A DNA stretch of 57,530 bases, from assembly GCA_017395685.1 (NCBI GenBank), contig JAFQOD010000005.1, forward strand, positions 1 through 57,530, given 5' to 3'. The position numbers were made by a program, and so were the translations under genes. The notes under the pieces are model-generated. The model made no database searches. It saw nothing but the letters and a program-made list of their open reading frames with translations, and was not told where the DNA came from. The DNA is from Clostridia bacterium (GTDB taxonomy: Bacteria > Bacillota > Clostridia > Christensenellales > Aristaeellaceae). Position 1 is the stretch's first letter; every line of letters starts with the position of its first letter. Below, in pieces: positions 25,905 through 33,831 of this stretch.

Positions 25905-27054
25905 CAGCAGATCCAGATGCTTCTGAATTCTCCGATGCAATCCCCTCAGCCCCTTTCTCAATATTTACGGTTTCCACAGCGCCTGCCTTTTTCCTTTGGC
26001 GCATGTGGTAGGTGCTATCCAGCAAAACGGCGATGAAGCCGGTGATCAAAGTGAAATAATAGGTGAAGAACCGCCACAGCAGCATGGGGCCAACCCCCAT
26101 TTCATCGGGAAATACCCCTTTGAAGAAGAGGAAAAAGCCGCCCTCCTGGGCGCCGGATGCGCCGGGCAGGGGAGTGAAGGAGGCGGATATATACAGCAGG
26201 AACTGGCGGGTGAGAATATCCAGATAGCTGTGCTCATTCAGCCCCAGGGCACGATAGATGAAATAGGAAATGCTCATCAGCCCCAGCACATTCAGGCAGG
26301 CATGGAAGAGCAGCCACAAAAGCTTCAGGGGGTGATGGGTGATCATATGCACGCTGGCATGGAAATCCTCCATGGCGGCATCCACCTTGGAGGCCAGCTT
26401 GGCCTCATTCTTTACCAGGCGGATGGCCTTGCCCAGCTTGATGCACAGGGTAATGATCCAGCGGACGATATTTTTATTGATGGCCAGCAGCAGCACCACC
26501 GCCACCGTAAACCCATTGAGGATGAAGCCGGTGGTGGCCCATACCTTGGTTTCCACGCCCAGGCCGATGGGGTCCCCGTTGAACAGCCACAGCAGGCCGC
26601 CCATGGTGAGCAGCGCCGTCTGGAAAGTGAAAAATTTTACTGCCAGGCCGGAGGAGGAAAAGCCGGTGGGCACCCCCCGCTTTTTATAGGCAAATACCTG
26701 CATAGGCTGGCCGCCGGTGGCCGCAGGGGTGACGGCGGAATAAAAGCTGCCGATCATGGCTACGATGAAGGAAGAAGTGAATCTGACCTTCTGTTTTTGT
26801 TGCAATAAGAAAATATACAGGCCCATGCCCTCGAAAATCATAAATACCAGCCAGGATACCAGGGCCATGCCGATCCAGAACAGATCGGCATTCATAACGG
26901 CCTCCCAGGCCTTTCCCAGATCGCCGCCCTGGGCGCTTAAATATAATACGATGCCCAGGGTAATAATAATCACCAGCGCATTGAGCAGATTGCTCCGCCC
27001 GCGTTTACTCAGCTTTTTCAAAAGGCGCTCTTCCTTCACTCTTCGTACAGGCAT
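25879..27054 (-). CDS. Flippase-like LPG-synthase TM-domain (YbhN/UPF0104) protein
   Basis: A 391-residue polytopic membrane protein of the lysylphosphatidylglycerol-synthase transmembrane family. Eight or so helices span residues 25-350. The family blocks FYSAVTPAATGGQPMQVF (near 105-125) and FTPLPGASGAQEGGF (near 290-305) are both present and are the conserved lipid-path motifs. The C-terminus is a 40-residue hydrophilic, Ser/Ala/Glu-rich tail. It lacks the aminoacyl-transferase domain of MprF. First gene of an operon with DUF1538, tandem PII and the CHAP protein. Lipid transport is the family's proposed role. Confidence 0.85.
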   Translation of the reverse strand: MPVRRVKEERLLKKLSKRGRSNLLNALVIIITLGIVLYLSAQGGDLGKAWEAVMNADLFWIGMALVSWLVFMIFEGMGLYIFLLQQKQKVRFTSSFIVAMIGSFYSAVTPAATGGQPMQVFAYKKRGVPTGFSSSGLAVKFFTFQTALLTMGGLLWLFNGDPIGLGVETKVWATTGFILNGFTVAVVLLLAINKNIVRWIITLCIKLGKAIRLVKNEAKLASKVDAAMEDFHASVHMITHHPLKLLWLLFHACLNVLGLMSISYFIYRALGLNEHSYLDILTRQFLLYISASFTPLPGASGAQEGGFFLFFKGVFPDEMGVGPMLLWRFFTYYFTLITGFIAVLLDSTYHMRQRKKAGAVETVNIEKGAEGIASENSEASGSADASAESDQ

Positions 27055-27069
27055 AACCCGCCATTACAT

Positions 27070-27098
27070 ATTATATCATACACAAATGTAAATTGCCA
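27070..27098 (-). promoter_or_regulatory. Candidate promoter of the flippase-like operon
   Basis: Minus-strand TGGCAA, 17-base spacer, TATAAT. The -10 is perfect, the -35 poor. Confidence 0.45.
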
Positions 27099-27152
27099 CC
27101 CTTTTAATATGGAAAAACAATTCCAAATGATGGCAGTATGATGGCGCTGTGA

Positions 27153-27181
27153 TTGACAATTGTTTCAGAAAATGGTATATT
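27153..27181 (+). promoter_or_regulatory. Sigma-A promoter of the xylulokinase gene
   Basis: Perfect TTGACA, 17-base spacer, TATATT with TGG extension. An 8-base palindrome ACAATTGT overlaps the -35 and spacer and could be an operator, but it is too short to argue for. Confidence 0.8.
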
Positions 27182-27221
27182 TTTTGCAGCATGAATTAAA
27201 TGAAACAAAGGGGGCCTTTCC

Positions 27222-28742
27222 ATGGCTTACTTACTGGGTATTGACATTGGCACTTCCGGCACCAAAACGGTTTTATTCGATGAGCAGGGCAACGGCCTTG
27301 CCTCCTACACCGGGGAATACGGCATGCTTCAGCCCCAGAACGGCTGGGCGGAGCAGCATCCCCAGGATTGGTGGCAGGCAGTGGTGGATGGCATCAAGGC
27401 CGTGCTTTCCAAATCCAATGTGGATGCCGCCGCCATCGCTGGCATCGGCCTTTCCGGCCAGATGCACGGCATGACCCTGCTGGATAAGAATGATCAGGTG
27501 CTGCGCCCCGCCATCATCTGGTGCGATCAGCGCACGGCGGTGGAATGCCAGGAAATTGAAGAGCTGATGGGCGGCCGGGATAAGCTGATCGCCATCACCG
27601 CCAATCCTGCCCTCACCGGCTTCACTGCCGGCAAGATCCGCTGGGTGCAGAAGCATGAGCCTGAAATTTACGAAAAAGTGGCCCATATCCTGCTGCCCAA
27701 GGATTATATCCGTCTGATGCTCACCGGCGAATATGCCACCGAAGTATCCGACGCCAGCGGCATGCAGCTGCTGGATGTGCCCGGCCGCTGCTGGAGCGAT
27801 GAAGTGCTGCAGAAGCTCTCCATCGATAAGGCCCTGCTGGGCAAGGTGTATGAATCCCCCGAAATCACCGGCCGCATCACCCCCCGGGTGGCGGAGCTGA
27901 CCGGCCTGAAGGCGGGCACCCCCGTTGTGGGCGGCGCCGGCGATAATGCGGCGGCTGCCGTGGGCACCGGCGTGGTGCGGGAAGGCCGTGCCTTCACCAC
28001 CATCGGCACCTCCGGCGTGGTATTCGCCCATACCGATAAGGTGACCATCGATCCCCTGGGCCGTGCCCATACCTTCTGCTGCGCCGTGCCCGGCGCCTGG
28101 CATGTGATGGGCGTTGCCCAGGCTGCCGGCCTGTCCCTTAAGTGGTTCAGGGATACCCTGTGCGCCGATGAGGTGGCCGTGGCCGCCCAGATGGGTGTGG
28201 ATAGCTATGATCTGATCAATGCCGCTGTGAAAAAGTCCCCTCTGGGGGCCAACCGCCTGTTCTATCTGCCCTATCTGATGGGCGAACGCACCCCCCATCT
28301 GGATGCCGATTGCCGGGGCGCCTTCATCGGCCTTTCCGCCATCCATCAGAAGCGGGATATGATGCGTGCCGTCATGGAGGGCGTGGCCTATTCCCTTAAG
28401 GATAGCCAGAGCCTCTTTGCCCAGATGGGCCTTTCCATCAATCACATGGCTGCCTGCGGCGGCGGCGCCAAATCCCCCATCTGGCGGCAGATGCTGGCCG
28501 ATCTGTACGGCTGCGATATCATGACCGTCAAGGGCGAAGGCCCTGCCCTGGGCGTGGCATTGCTTGCCGGCGTGGGCGCCGGGATCTATGATTCCGTGCC
28601 TCAGGCCTGCGACGCCGCCATCCAGTACGGCGATAAGTGCGGCCCCGACGGTGATGCGGAAGCCTATCTCAAGCATTATGAATTCTTCCGCACCCTCTAT
28701 CCTGCCCTGAAGGATTGCTATGCCAAGCTGGCTGTGCTGTAA
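27222..28742 (+). CDS. xylB: Xylulokinase
   Basis: Phosphorylates D-xylulose with ATP, feeding the pentose phosphate pathway; FGGY family, cytoplasmic. The phosphate-1 motif GIDIGTSGTKT is at residues 6-16, the sugar-contacting GLSGQMHGM near 78-86 with IIWCDQR near 100, GGAGDNAAAAVG near 235 and the adenosine loop CGGGAKSPIWRQM near 410. It is 506 residues, as expected. Ribosome binding site AAAGGGGG. No xylose isomerase or transporter adjoins it, so it stands as a single-gene unit with its own promoter and terminator. Confidence 0.95.
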   Translation: MAYLLGIDIGTSGTKTVLFDEQGNGLASYTGEYGMLQPQNGWAEQHPQDWWQAVVDGIKAVLSKSNVDAAAIAGIGLSGQMHGMTLLDKNDQVLRPAIIWCDQRTAVECQEIEELMGGRDKLIAITANPALTGFTAGKIRWVQKHEPEIYEKVAHILLPKDYIRLMLTGEYATEVSDASGMQLLDVPGRCWSDEVLQKLSIDKALLGKVYESPEITGRITPRVAELTGLKAGTPVVGGAGDNAAAAVGTGVVREGRAFTTIGTSGVVFAHTDKVTIDPLGRAHTFCCAVPGAWHVMGVAQAAGLSLKWFRDTLCADEVAVAAQMGVDSYDLINAAVKKSPLGANRLFYLPYLMGERTPHLDADCRGAFIGLSAIHQKRDMMRAVMEGVAYSLKDSQSLFAQMGLSINHMAACGGGAKSPIWRQMLADLYGCDIMTVKGEGPALGVALLAGVGAGIYDSVPQACDAAIQYGDKCGPDGDAEAYLKHYEFFRTLYPALKDCYAKLAVL

Positions 28743-28775
28743 ATAGATGAGGCATTTATCAACTGAAAGGTAATG

Positions 28776-28820
28776 AAAAGCGGCTGTCCCATCCGGGGCA
28801 GCCGCTGGTTTTTTGTTTTG
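28776..28820 (+). terminator. Terminator of xylB
   Basis: AGCGGCTGTCCC / GGGGCAGCCGCT stem (one mismatch), then GGTTTTTTGTTTT. Confidence 0.85.
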
Positions 28821-28831
28821 GGCGGAAGGGA

Positions 28832-30178
28832 TTATTCTTTTTCGTCTTCCTCTTCCGTTTCGTCTTCCTCTGTCTTTTTGCGGATCAGATGCACCCTGGC
28901 CCAGGCCATCCGGTGATCCTCAATCTTTTCCACCTGGATTTCCAGCTTATCGCAATCCCCTTCCTCCGGCTCTTCCCCGTCGGGGGTGCAGAACAGGATG
29001 GTATGGGGGGTGGTGCCGTCCTGGGGAATGGTGCTGAACCGGCTGAAGATCCAGCCGCCCAGGGTATCATAATCCTCGGTTTCGGGGGCCTTCACATCCA
29101 GGGCCTCGGCCACCGCATCCAGATCGGCTGCGCCGCTGATGCGCCACAGATCAGCGGAAAGGGGCTGGATTTCCGTTTCATCCGCCGGATCGAATTCATC
29201 ATAAATCTTGCCCACGATTTCTTCCAGCAGATCCTCCATGGTGATCAGGCCGCTGACGCCGCCGTATTCATCCACCACGATGGCGATATGGGTCTTGGCA
29301 TGCTGCATATTGCGCAGCAGCACATCGGTTTTCACCGTTTCGGGCACGAAATAGGCTTCCCGGAGCAATGCCTCCATGGGCTTGGGATTGGGAAGGCCCA
29401 TATTCAGCAGATAATCCCGGGTGGCCAGAATGCCCACCACGTCGTCAATATCCTCATTGCAGACGGGGAAGCGGGAAAGGCCGGTTTCCCGGATGGTATT
29501 GAGGATGGTCTGCTGATCATCCTCCAGCCAGATGGCGGTAACGTTGGTGCGGTGGGTCATGCACTGGGCGGCGGTCATATCCCCGAATTCGAAAACGTTT
29601 TCGATCATTTCCCTTTCTTCGCTTTCGATAACGCCGGATTCTTCGCCGATATCCACCATGGCGCGGATGCCCTCTTCCGTCACTTCCTCTTCCGGGGCAT
29701 GGGGATTGATGCCGAAGAAGGATGCAACGCCCCGGCCCAGGCTGTCGATAATGACGGTCAGGGGGGTCATCACCCAATTGAGGAAAAGAATCAGATGGCG
29801 CAGGCGGATGAGCGTTCCTTCCGCATGCTTTTTGCCGATCTTTTCCGGTACCAGCTTGGCAAGCACCATCACAACCGGCATGGCCGCCAGGCAGAATACC
29901 CAGGCCTTCCAGGGCTGTGCCTGATCCCCGGTGAGGAAATAGCCCGCCCCGAAGGCGGCAATCAGCAGCAGGCACAGCGTTTTTACCCCCCGCACGGCCA
30001 GCCCGGCCCGGGGATGATCCGGCAGCCCCGCTGCCTTTTTCAGCCGCTTGTTTTCTTCAGCGGCTTCCTTCAGTTTGCTTTCATTTGCATGTTTCAGCGC
30101 TTTTTGGGCGCAGGAAAGAATCGCACTCAGGAAAAGCAGTGCGATCATCAATAGCCATCGGCCTATCGGGTCTTCCAA
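28832..30178 (-). CDS. Second CNNM/CorC-HlyC family membrane protein
   Basis: A 448-residue paralogue of the 4701-6062 product: N-terminal membrane helices, two CBS domains (with [10 protein letters not shown] and [11 protein letters not shown]), and a C-terminal CorC_HlyC domain. The N-terminus differs: it has one helix, a charged Lys/Glu-rich stretch (residues about 25-50) and then the remaining helices. The tail is strongly acidic and ends EEEDEKE. I place the start at the TTG behind AGGAGGGGAATTTCC, a textbook spacing; the open frame before it contains no binding site. Metal-ion efflux is the family role. Confidence 0.88.
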   Translation of the reverse strand: MEDPIGRWLLMIALLFLSAILSCAQKALKHANESKLKEAAEENKRLKKAAGLPDHPRAGLAVRGVKTLCLLLIAAFGAGYFLTGDQAQPWKAWVFCLAAMPVVMVLAKLVPEKIGKKHAEGTLIRLRHLILFLNWVMTPLTVIIDSLGRGVASFFGINPHAPEEEVTEEGIRAMVDIGEESGVIESEEREMIENVFEFGDMTAAQCMTHRTNVTAIWLEDDQQTILNTIRETGLSRFPVCNEDIDDVVGILATRDYLLNMGLPNPKPMEALLREAYFVPETVKTDVLLRNMQHAKTHIAIVVDEYGGVSGLITMEDLLEEIVGKIYDEFDPADETEIQPLSADLWRISGAADLDAVAEALDVKAPETEDYDTLGGWIFSRFSTIPQDGTTPHTILFCTPDGEEPEEGDCDKLEIQVEKIEDHRMAWARVHLIRKKTEEDETEEEDEKE

Positions 30179-30212
30179 GGAAATTCCCCTCCTAATGAAT
30201 AACAGTGGGGCC

Positions 30213-30241
30213 ATTATAGCATATATTTGAGCGGGACGCAA
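30213..30241 (-). promoter_or_regulatory. Promoter of the second CNNM/CorC gene
   Basis: Minus-strand TTGCGT, 17-base spacer, TATAAT with TGC extension. Confidence 0.6.
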
Positions 30242-30285
30242 TTGTTTGTGAAAGAAATCCTGGATTATCTATTTTTCCTGTATAA

Positions 30286-30315
30286 GAAAACTCCGCTCCT
30301 AAAAGGAGCGGAGGA
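30286..30315 (-). terminator. Terminator of the TasA-like/GLUG/LRR gene
   Basis: Perfect 10-bp stem CTCCGCTCCT/AGGAGCGGAG with loop AAA; minus-strand TTTTCTT follows. Confidence 0.85.
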
Positions 30316-30329
30316 GCAAAAGGGCTTGT

Positions 30330-32501
30330 TTAGATGCTGGGGAAATTGCCAATTTCGATTTTATATCCTCCGTAATCTTTGGCGGCAGTATCTGCAGCCA
30401 GCAGACGTCCCTTTACGGTTTCATTGGCAACATAAATGGTGATTGCGGAACCATCGCCGTTTTCTTTGGTGGTAAAGATCATGCCGCTGGAACCGCCGCC
30501 GAAGGTAACATCCTCGCCTTCGAGGACAACAGTCTTAAGATTTGTGCAGGCGCGGAAGGCATAGACAGGAATATCCAGATTTCCTTTAATGATAACGGTT
30601 TCAAGTTTCTTCATATCTCTGCAGCCGCCGTATTCGAGGGTGGTCACAGTGGCAGGGATGGTAAGGGTCTTGATGCCGCTGTTCTGGAAGGCTTCCTTGG
30701 AAATGGTGGTAACGGTAGAAGGAATTTCAACACTGGTTACATTGGAAGCATTGCGGAAAGCCTGATAGCTGATATTGGTGAGACCTTCATTGAGTACAAC
30801 CTCGGAAGCAGAAGTATCTCTGAAAGCACGATCATTCAGCGTAGTAACGGTAGAAGGAAGCACGATTTTCTTAATATTATCATTGTAAGCAAATGCATAA
30901 CTGCCTATCACGGTAACACCTTCAGGAATATTATAGGTTTCGTTAGCATAGGCCGCCGGAACTGCTACTAGAACAATGTTACCATTTACAGCAGTATTAC
31001 CGGATTCGGTAATATTCCCACCCTTTCTGCCATAAATCAGGCCGGCATTAAAATCTTTAACTCCATAGTAATTTTTATTCTGATTGATATTAATTGTCAC
31101 ACTGGTGGAAGTATTGTTATTGACGTTGGTAGAGGAAGCTACATAGCCCGCAATGCCGCCTACATCACGATAAGCGGTGAGATTCACATTCGTAGCAGAG
31201 CAGCCTTTCAGAGTGCGGTTGTTTCCATTGTCGCCGAGCCAGCCAACGATGCCGCCCACCTTATCGCCGTTATCAAAGCCATTGGCAACAGCATTGGGAA
31301 CAACCTTGATTTCAGCGCCATTTACATGACAGTTTTCGATGCTGCCGTAGAGCTGACCTACCAGAGAGCCGGTCATGCGGCTGCTGTTGAGGGTGACATC
31401 TTTCAGATTCACATTCTTGAGGTCAGCTTTGTAGGCGATACCGAAAAGACCAGCCCAACCTTCATTGGAAACCTTCAGATTGGAAACGGTGTAATTAGCG
31501 CCGTCAAAAGTGCCACGGAAAGCATAGGTGAAATCGGTAGAGGTGACACCAATCCGGCCGATGGGGGTCCATTCAATATTCTTCAGATCAATATTGGCGC
31601 CCAGCTTAACGGTCTTTCCGGCAAAGTCATCATGCAGCGCTTCGGCGGTTTGGGTCTTATTCGCAGCAGTGCCGTTGACGATCTGGGCCAGGCCGGCCAG
31701 TTCTTCAAAGCTGTTGATGGTGAATTCAGTGGCATCAGGATTGGCAGTATACCAGCTGATATCAGCCCAGTGAGCAGCGGCATCGTAATCAGAACCGAAA
31801 GCATCATCTTCAGCAGTCAGCTGGGTGGCATTCAGCTTCACACCCAGATCGATGTGCAGGTAATTGTTGTTCTGACCTGCAACATAATCGCTGACAGTTT
31901 TGCCGTTGTTCACATTCCACTTGTTATCGTCGGTGCCGGGCTGCCAATAGATGACCAGACCGTAGGTCTTGGTTTCCTTGTCGGCAGTTACACCGTCGGG
32001 CAGTTCAAGCGTGCTGTCCTTGGGCAGCAGCGCGCCGGAAGCCTTGAACTGGGCAAAGGTGGTCCACTGGCCGGCAGGAATGCTGCTCAGCAGCGTTTCA
32101 CGCTCGGTAGCGGTTACGCCGCCTTCCACCAGCGCTACTTTCAGAGCGGTGGAAAGGCCGTTGCCGTTCACGGTGTTTTCGTTGGTGGCATTGATGGTCA
32201 TCACATACTTAAGGGCCAGGTTACCCTCGTTTTTGATGGTCAGGTTTTCATAGGAAACAACACCGGGCTCCCACCGAGTAACATCATCAAACAGTTCGGT
32301 AGCGGCACCTACTTTTTCTTCGGCGGTAATGGTTTTGTTTGTATGATACAGTTCGATGTCCAGGTTACCGGAGGTAATCACGTTGTTGGCGCTGGTCACT
32401 TCGTCGGTGAACCAGGCGATGGTGCCGCCGGTGATGCTCATGATGATGGAGAGCGCCAGTACGGCGATCAGGGCAGTGCGCCCAAATTTCCGGGTGGTCA
32501 T
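30330..32501 (-). CDS. Surface protein: TasA-like head, GLUG repeats and BspA-type LRRs
   Basis: A 723-residue exported protein. Residues 1-30 form a SipW-type signal/camelysin N-terminus: after the hydrophobic stretch comes TIAWFTDEVTSANNVITSGNLDIEL, typical of TasA/CalY proteins. About 50-260 is a beta-rich TasA-like region, about 290-500 contains GLUG-type repeats (VGGIVGWL, VGGIAGYV), and about 540-690 contains LRR_5 repeats. It starts behind GAAAGGAAGGATTTTCACC. Codon use is more AT-rich than its neighbours. No SipW peptidase or second TasA gene lies in the window. Probably a matrix or adhesion protein. Confidence 0.85.
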   Translation of the reverse strand: MTTRKFGRTALIAVLALSIIMSITGGTIAWFTDEVTSANNVITSGNLDIELYHTNKTITAEEKVGAATELFDDVTRWEPGVVSYENLTIKNEGNLALKYVMTINATNENTVNGNGLSTALKVALVEGGVTATERETLLSSIPAGQWTTFAQFKASGALLPKDSTLELPDGVTADKETKTYGLVIYWQPGTDDNKWNVNNGKTVSDYVAGQNNNYLHIDLGVKLNATQLTAEDDAFGSDYDAAAHWADISWYTANPDATEFTINSFEELAGLAQIVNGTAANKTQTAEALHDDFAGKTVKLGANIDLKNIEWTPIGRIGVTSTDFTYAFRGTFDGANYTVSNLKVSNEGWAGLFGIAYKADLKNVNLKDVTLNSSRMTGSLVGQLYGSIENCHVNGAEIKVVPNAVANGFDNGDKVGGIVGWLGDNGNNRTLKGCSATNVNLTAYRDVGGIAGYVASSTNVNNNTSTSVTININQNKNYYGVKDFNAGLIYGRKGGNITESGNTAVNGNIVLVAVPAAYANETYNIPEGVTVIGSYAFAYNDNIKKIVLPSTVTTLNDRAFRDTSASEVVLNEGLTNISYQAFRNASNVTSVEIPSTVTTISKEAFQNSGIKTLTIPATVTTLEYGGCRDMKKLETVIIKGNLDIPVYAFRACTNLKTVVLEGEDVTFGGGSSGMIFTTKENGDGSAITIYVANETVKGRLLAADTAAKDYGGYKIEIGNFPSI

Positions 32502-32557
32502 GGTGAAAATCCTTCCTTTCTTTTTTGCCTGATGAACGAGCATAAGGATACAAAATA

Positions 32558-32586
32558 ATTCTACTCCCAGTATTTTTCCTGGTCAA
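32558..32586 (-). promoter_or_regulatory. Sigma-A promoter of the TasA-like/LRR gene
   Basis: Minus-strand TTGACC, 17-base spacer, TAGAAT (10 of 12 matches), giving a leader of about 50 bases. A run of 14 T (32606-32619 on plus; A14 on minus) lies 20 bases upstream of the -35, where an A-tract UP-element would be expected. Confidence 0.7.
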
Positions 32587-32681
32587 TGAAATGATTACAA
32601 AATTGTTTTTTTTTTTTTTGTTCTGTAATAATTTTAACAATTCCGAAATATATTTTGGGAGAGGGCTTATTCATGGGCGCA

Positions 32682-32712
32682 AAAAACCGCCGGTTTCAGC
32701 AGCCGGCGGCAG
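32682..32712 (-). terminator. Terminator of the F420-ligase-like gene
   Basis: CCGCCGG (32687-32693) pairs with CCGGCGG (32703-32709); the minus strand continues with TTTTTT. Confidence 0.8.
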
Positions 32713-32731
32713 AAAATATCCTATGCTGTTT

Positions 32732-33481
32732 TTATTCCTTCACGGGGCGGATGAGGATCAGGGGGGTCAGTTCATCGCCCTGGCCGGAGGGATTATCCCC
32801 CATGGCATCCTGAATCTCTTCATCGGTGAGGGGGAAATCATCGCATTTGCCCAGCTGATCCTGCTGGATATCATTGGCATCCATCAGCACCACGGGAATG
32901 CCTGTTTCCTTTTCCAGTTCATTGCACAGCTCCACAGGATTGGGGGGATTGATGAGGGCCAGCTGCTTATACCTTTCGAAGCTGGAACGGAAATAGAAGC
33001 CGTCAATGCCGCCCACGCCCTTGCCGCACACCTTATAGAATACGCCCTTGATGCCGAACAATTTGGTGACGGCGGAGCAGAATACCGCCAGCAGCACCCG
33101 GGGCAGGCCGCACATATCGATGACCAGCTGCAGCTTATAAGGCTCATGCATGCCAACGCCGGTATGATTGATGCCGGCAAAGCGCCACAGGAAATTGGCC
33201 CAGAAGCCGGGCTTTACCTGCTCGCGGGTTTTTACATTCTTGGTGCACATGGCCATGACCTTGGCGCCGAAGGACAGCATATCTCCTTGCCTGTACAAGG
33301 GCAGCACATATTTCTTTACCAGTTCCGTCTGGCTTTCGCCCACTTCCACAAAGTGGGTCTGGATGGCGAAGCGGGAATACTTTTTGCCGTTCTTGCCTTC
33401 CACAATGCCCCGATCAAAATATACAATGCCGTTTTCCTCACGGCGCTGCTCTTCCAGATTCCGGGAAGGAATAATACCCAT
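32732..33481 (-). CDS. Coenzyme F420-0:L-glutamate ligase-like protein
   Basis: A 249-residue homologue of the CofE/FbiB glutamate ligase family (F420_ligase fold). It contains PSRNLEEQRREENGIVYFD at the start, GDMLSFGAKVMA near 65-76, a central GVGGIDGFYFR and the acidic DANDIQQDQLG near 200-210, as in clostridial relatives of CofE. In methanogens and actinobacteria CofE adds glutamates to F420-0. None of the other F420 genes (cofC, cofD, cofG/H) is present here, so the substrate may be different. A palindrome straddles its start of transcription. Ribosome binding site TTTGGAGGTAATTTTTT. Confidence 0.78.
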   Translation of the reverse strand: MGIIPSRNLEEQRREENGIVYFDRGIVEGKNGKKYSRFAIQTHFVEVGESQTELVKKYVLPLYRQGDMLSFGAKVMAMCTKNVKTREQVKPGFWANFLWRFAGINHTGVGMHEPYKLQLVIDMCGLPRVLLAVFCSAVTKLFGIKGVFYKVCGKGVGGIDGFYFRSSFERYKQLALINPPNPVELCNELEKETGIPVVLMDANDIQQDQLGKCDDFPLTDEEIQDAMGDNPSGQGDELTPLILIRPVKE

Positions 33482-33500
33482 AAAAAATTACCTCCAAACA

Positions 33501-33520
33501 ATAAGGAAAGTATTCCTTAT
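33501..33520. promoter_or_regulatory. Palindrome at the start site of the F420-ligase-like gene
   Basis: ATAAGGAA-AGTA-TTCCTTAT, perfect 8-bp arms. It abuts the -10 hexamer (33519-33524) and covers the expected start site, a classic repressor position. Confidence 0.45.
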
Positions 33521-33548
33521 TTTACAACGGGTTATACATATTTGTCAA
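33519..33548 (-). promoter_or_regulatory. Sigma-A promoter of the F420-ligase-like gene
   Basis: Minus-strand perfect TTGACA, 18-base spacer, TAAAAT. Confidence 0.7.
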
Positions 33549-33582
33549 TGAATTGGCATAAGAATCACAGAGGTGAGGAAAA

Positions 33583-33831
33583 ATGACACAGGCCCATTGG
33601 CAGATGCTGCTGCTGATCGGGATGATCCTGGGGCTGATGCTGTGCTTTTCACTGGGCACAAGGGCCGAAACACGGCTATACCGATGGACGGGGCGGATCT
33701 TCTGGGCGTTTGTGATGCTCCAGGGGATGCAGGTGATTGGCGGTGTGGGGATCAATGGGGGCAATCTGGCGCTGGTTTCGGTGCTGGGCATCCCGGGGGC
33801 GGCGGCGCTGATGGCCATCGCCCTTATGTGA
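33583..33831 (+). CDS. BofA-like membrane protein
   Basis: An 82-residue protein with two or three hydrophobic helices. The C-terminal block INGGNLALVSVLGIPGAAALMAI (LGIPG at 68-72) matches the end of BofA, which in Bacillus holds the SpoIVFB protease inactive until pro-sigma-K is to be cleaved in the mother cell. BofA is normally about 87 residues. It begins behind AGAGGTGAGGAAAA, and its stop overlaps the stop of the opposite ImmA-like gene by 8 bases. Family assignment rests on the C-terminal block alone. Confidence 0.65.
   Translation: MTQAHWQMLLLIGMILGLMLCFSLGTRAETRLYRWTGRIFWAFVMLQGMQVIGGVGINGGNLALVSVLGIPGAAALMAIALM

Noticed and set aside
27153-27181. CcpA cre site at the xylB promoter
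   Set aside because: The palindrome ACAATTGT does not match the cre consensus (central CG and flanking bases absent).
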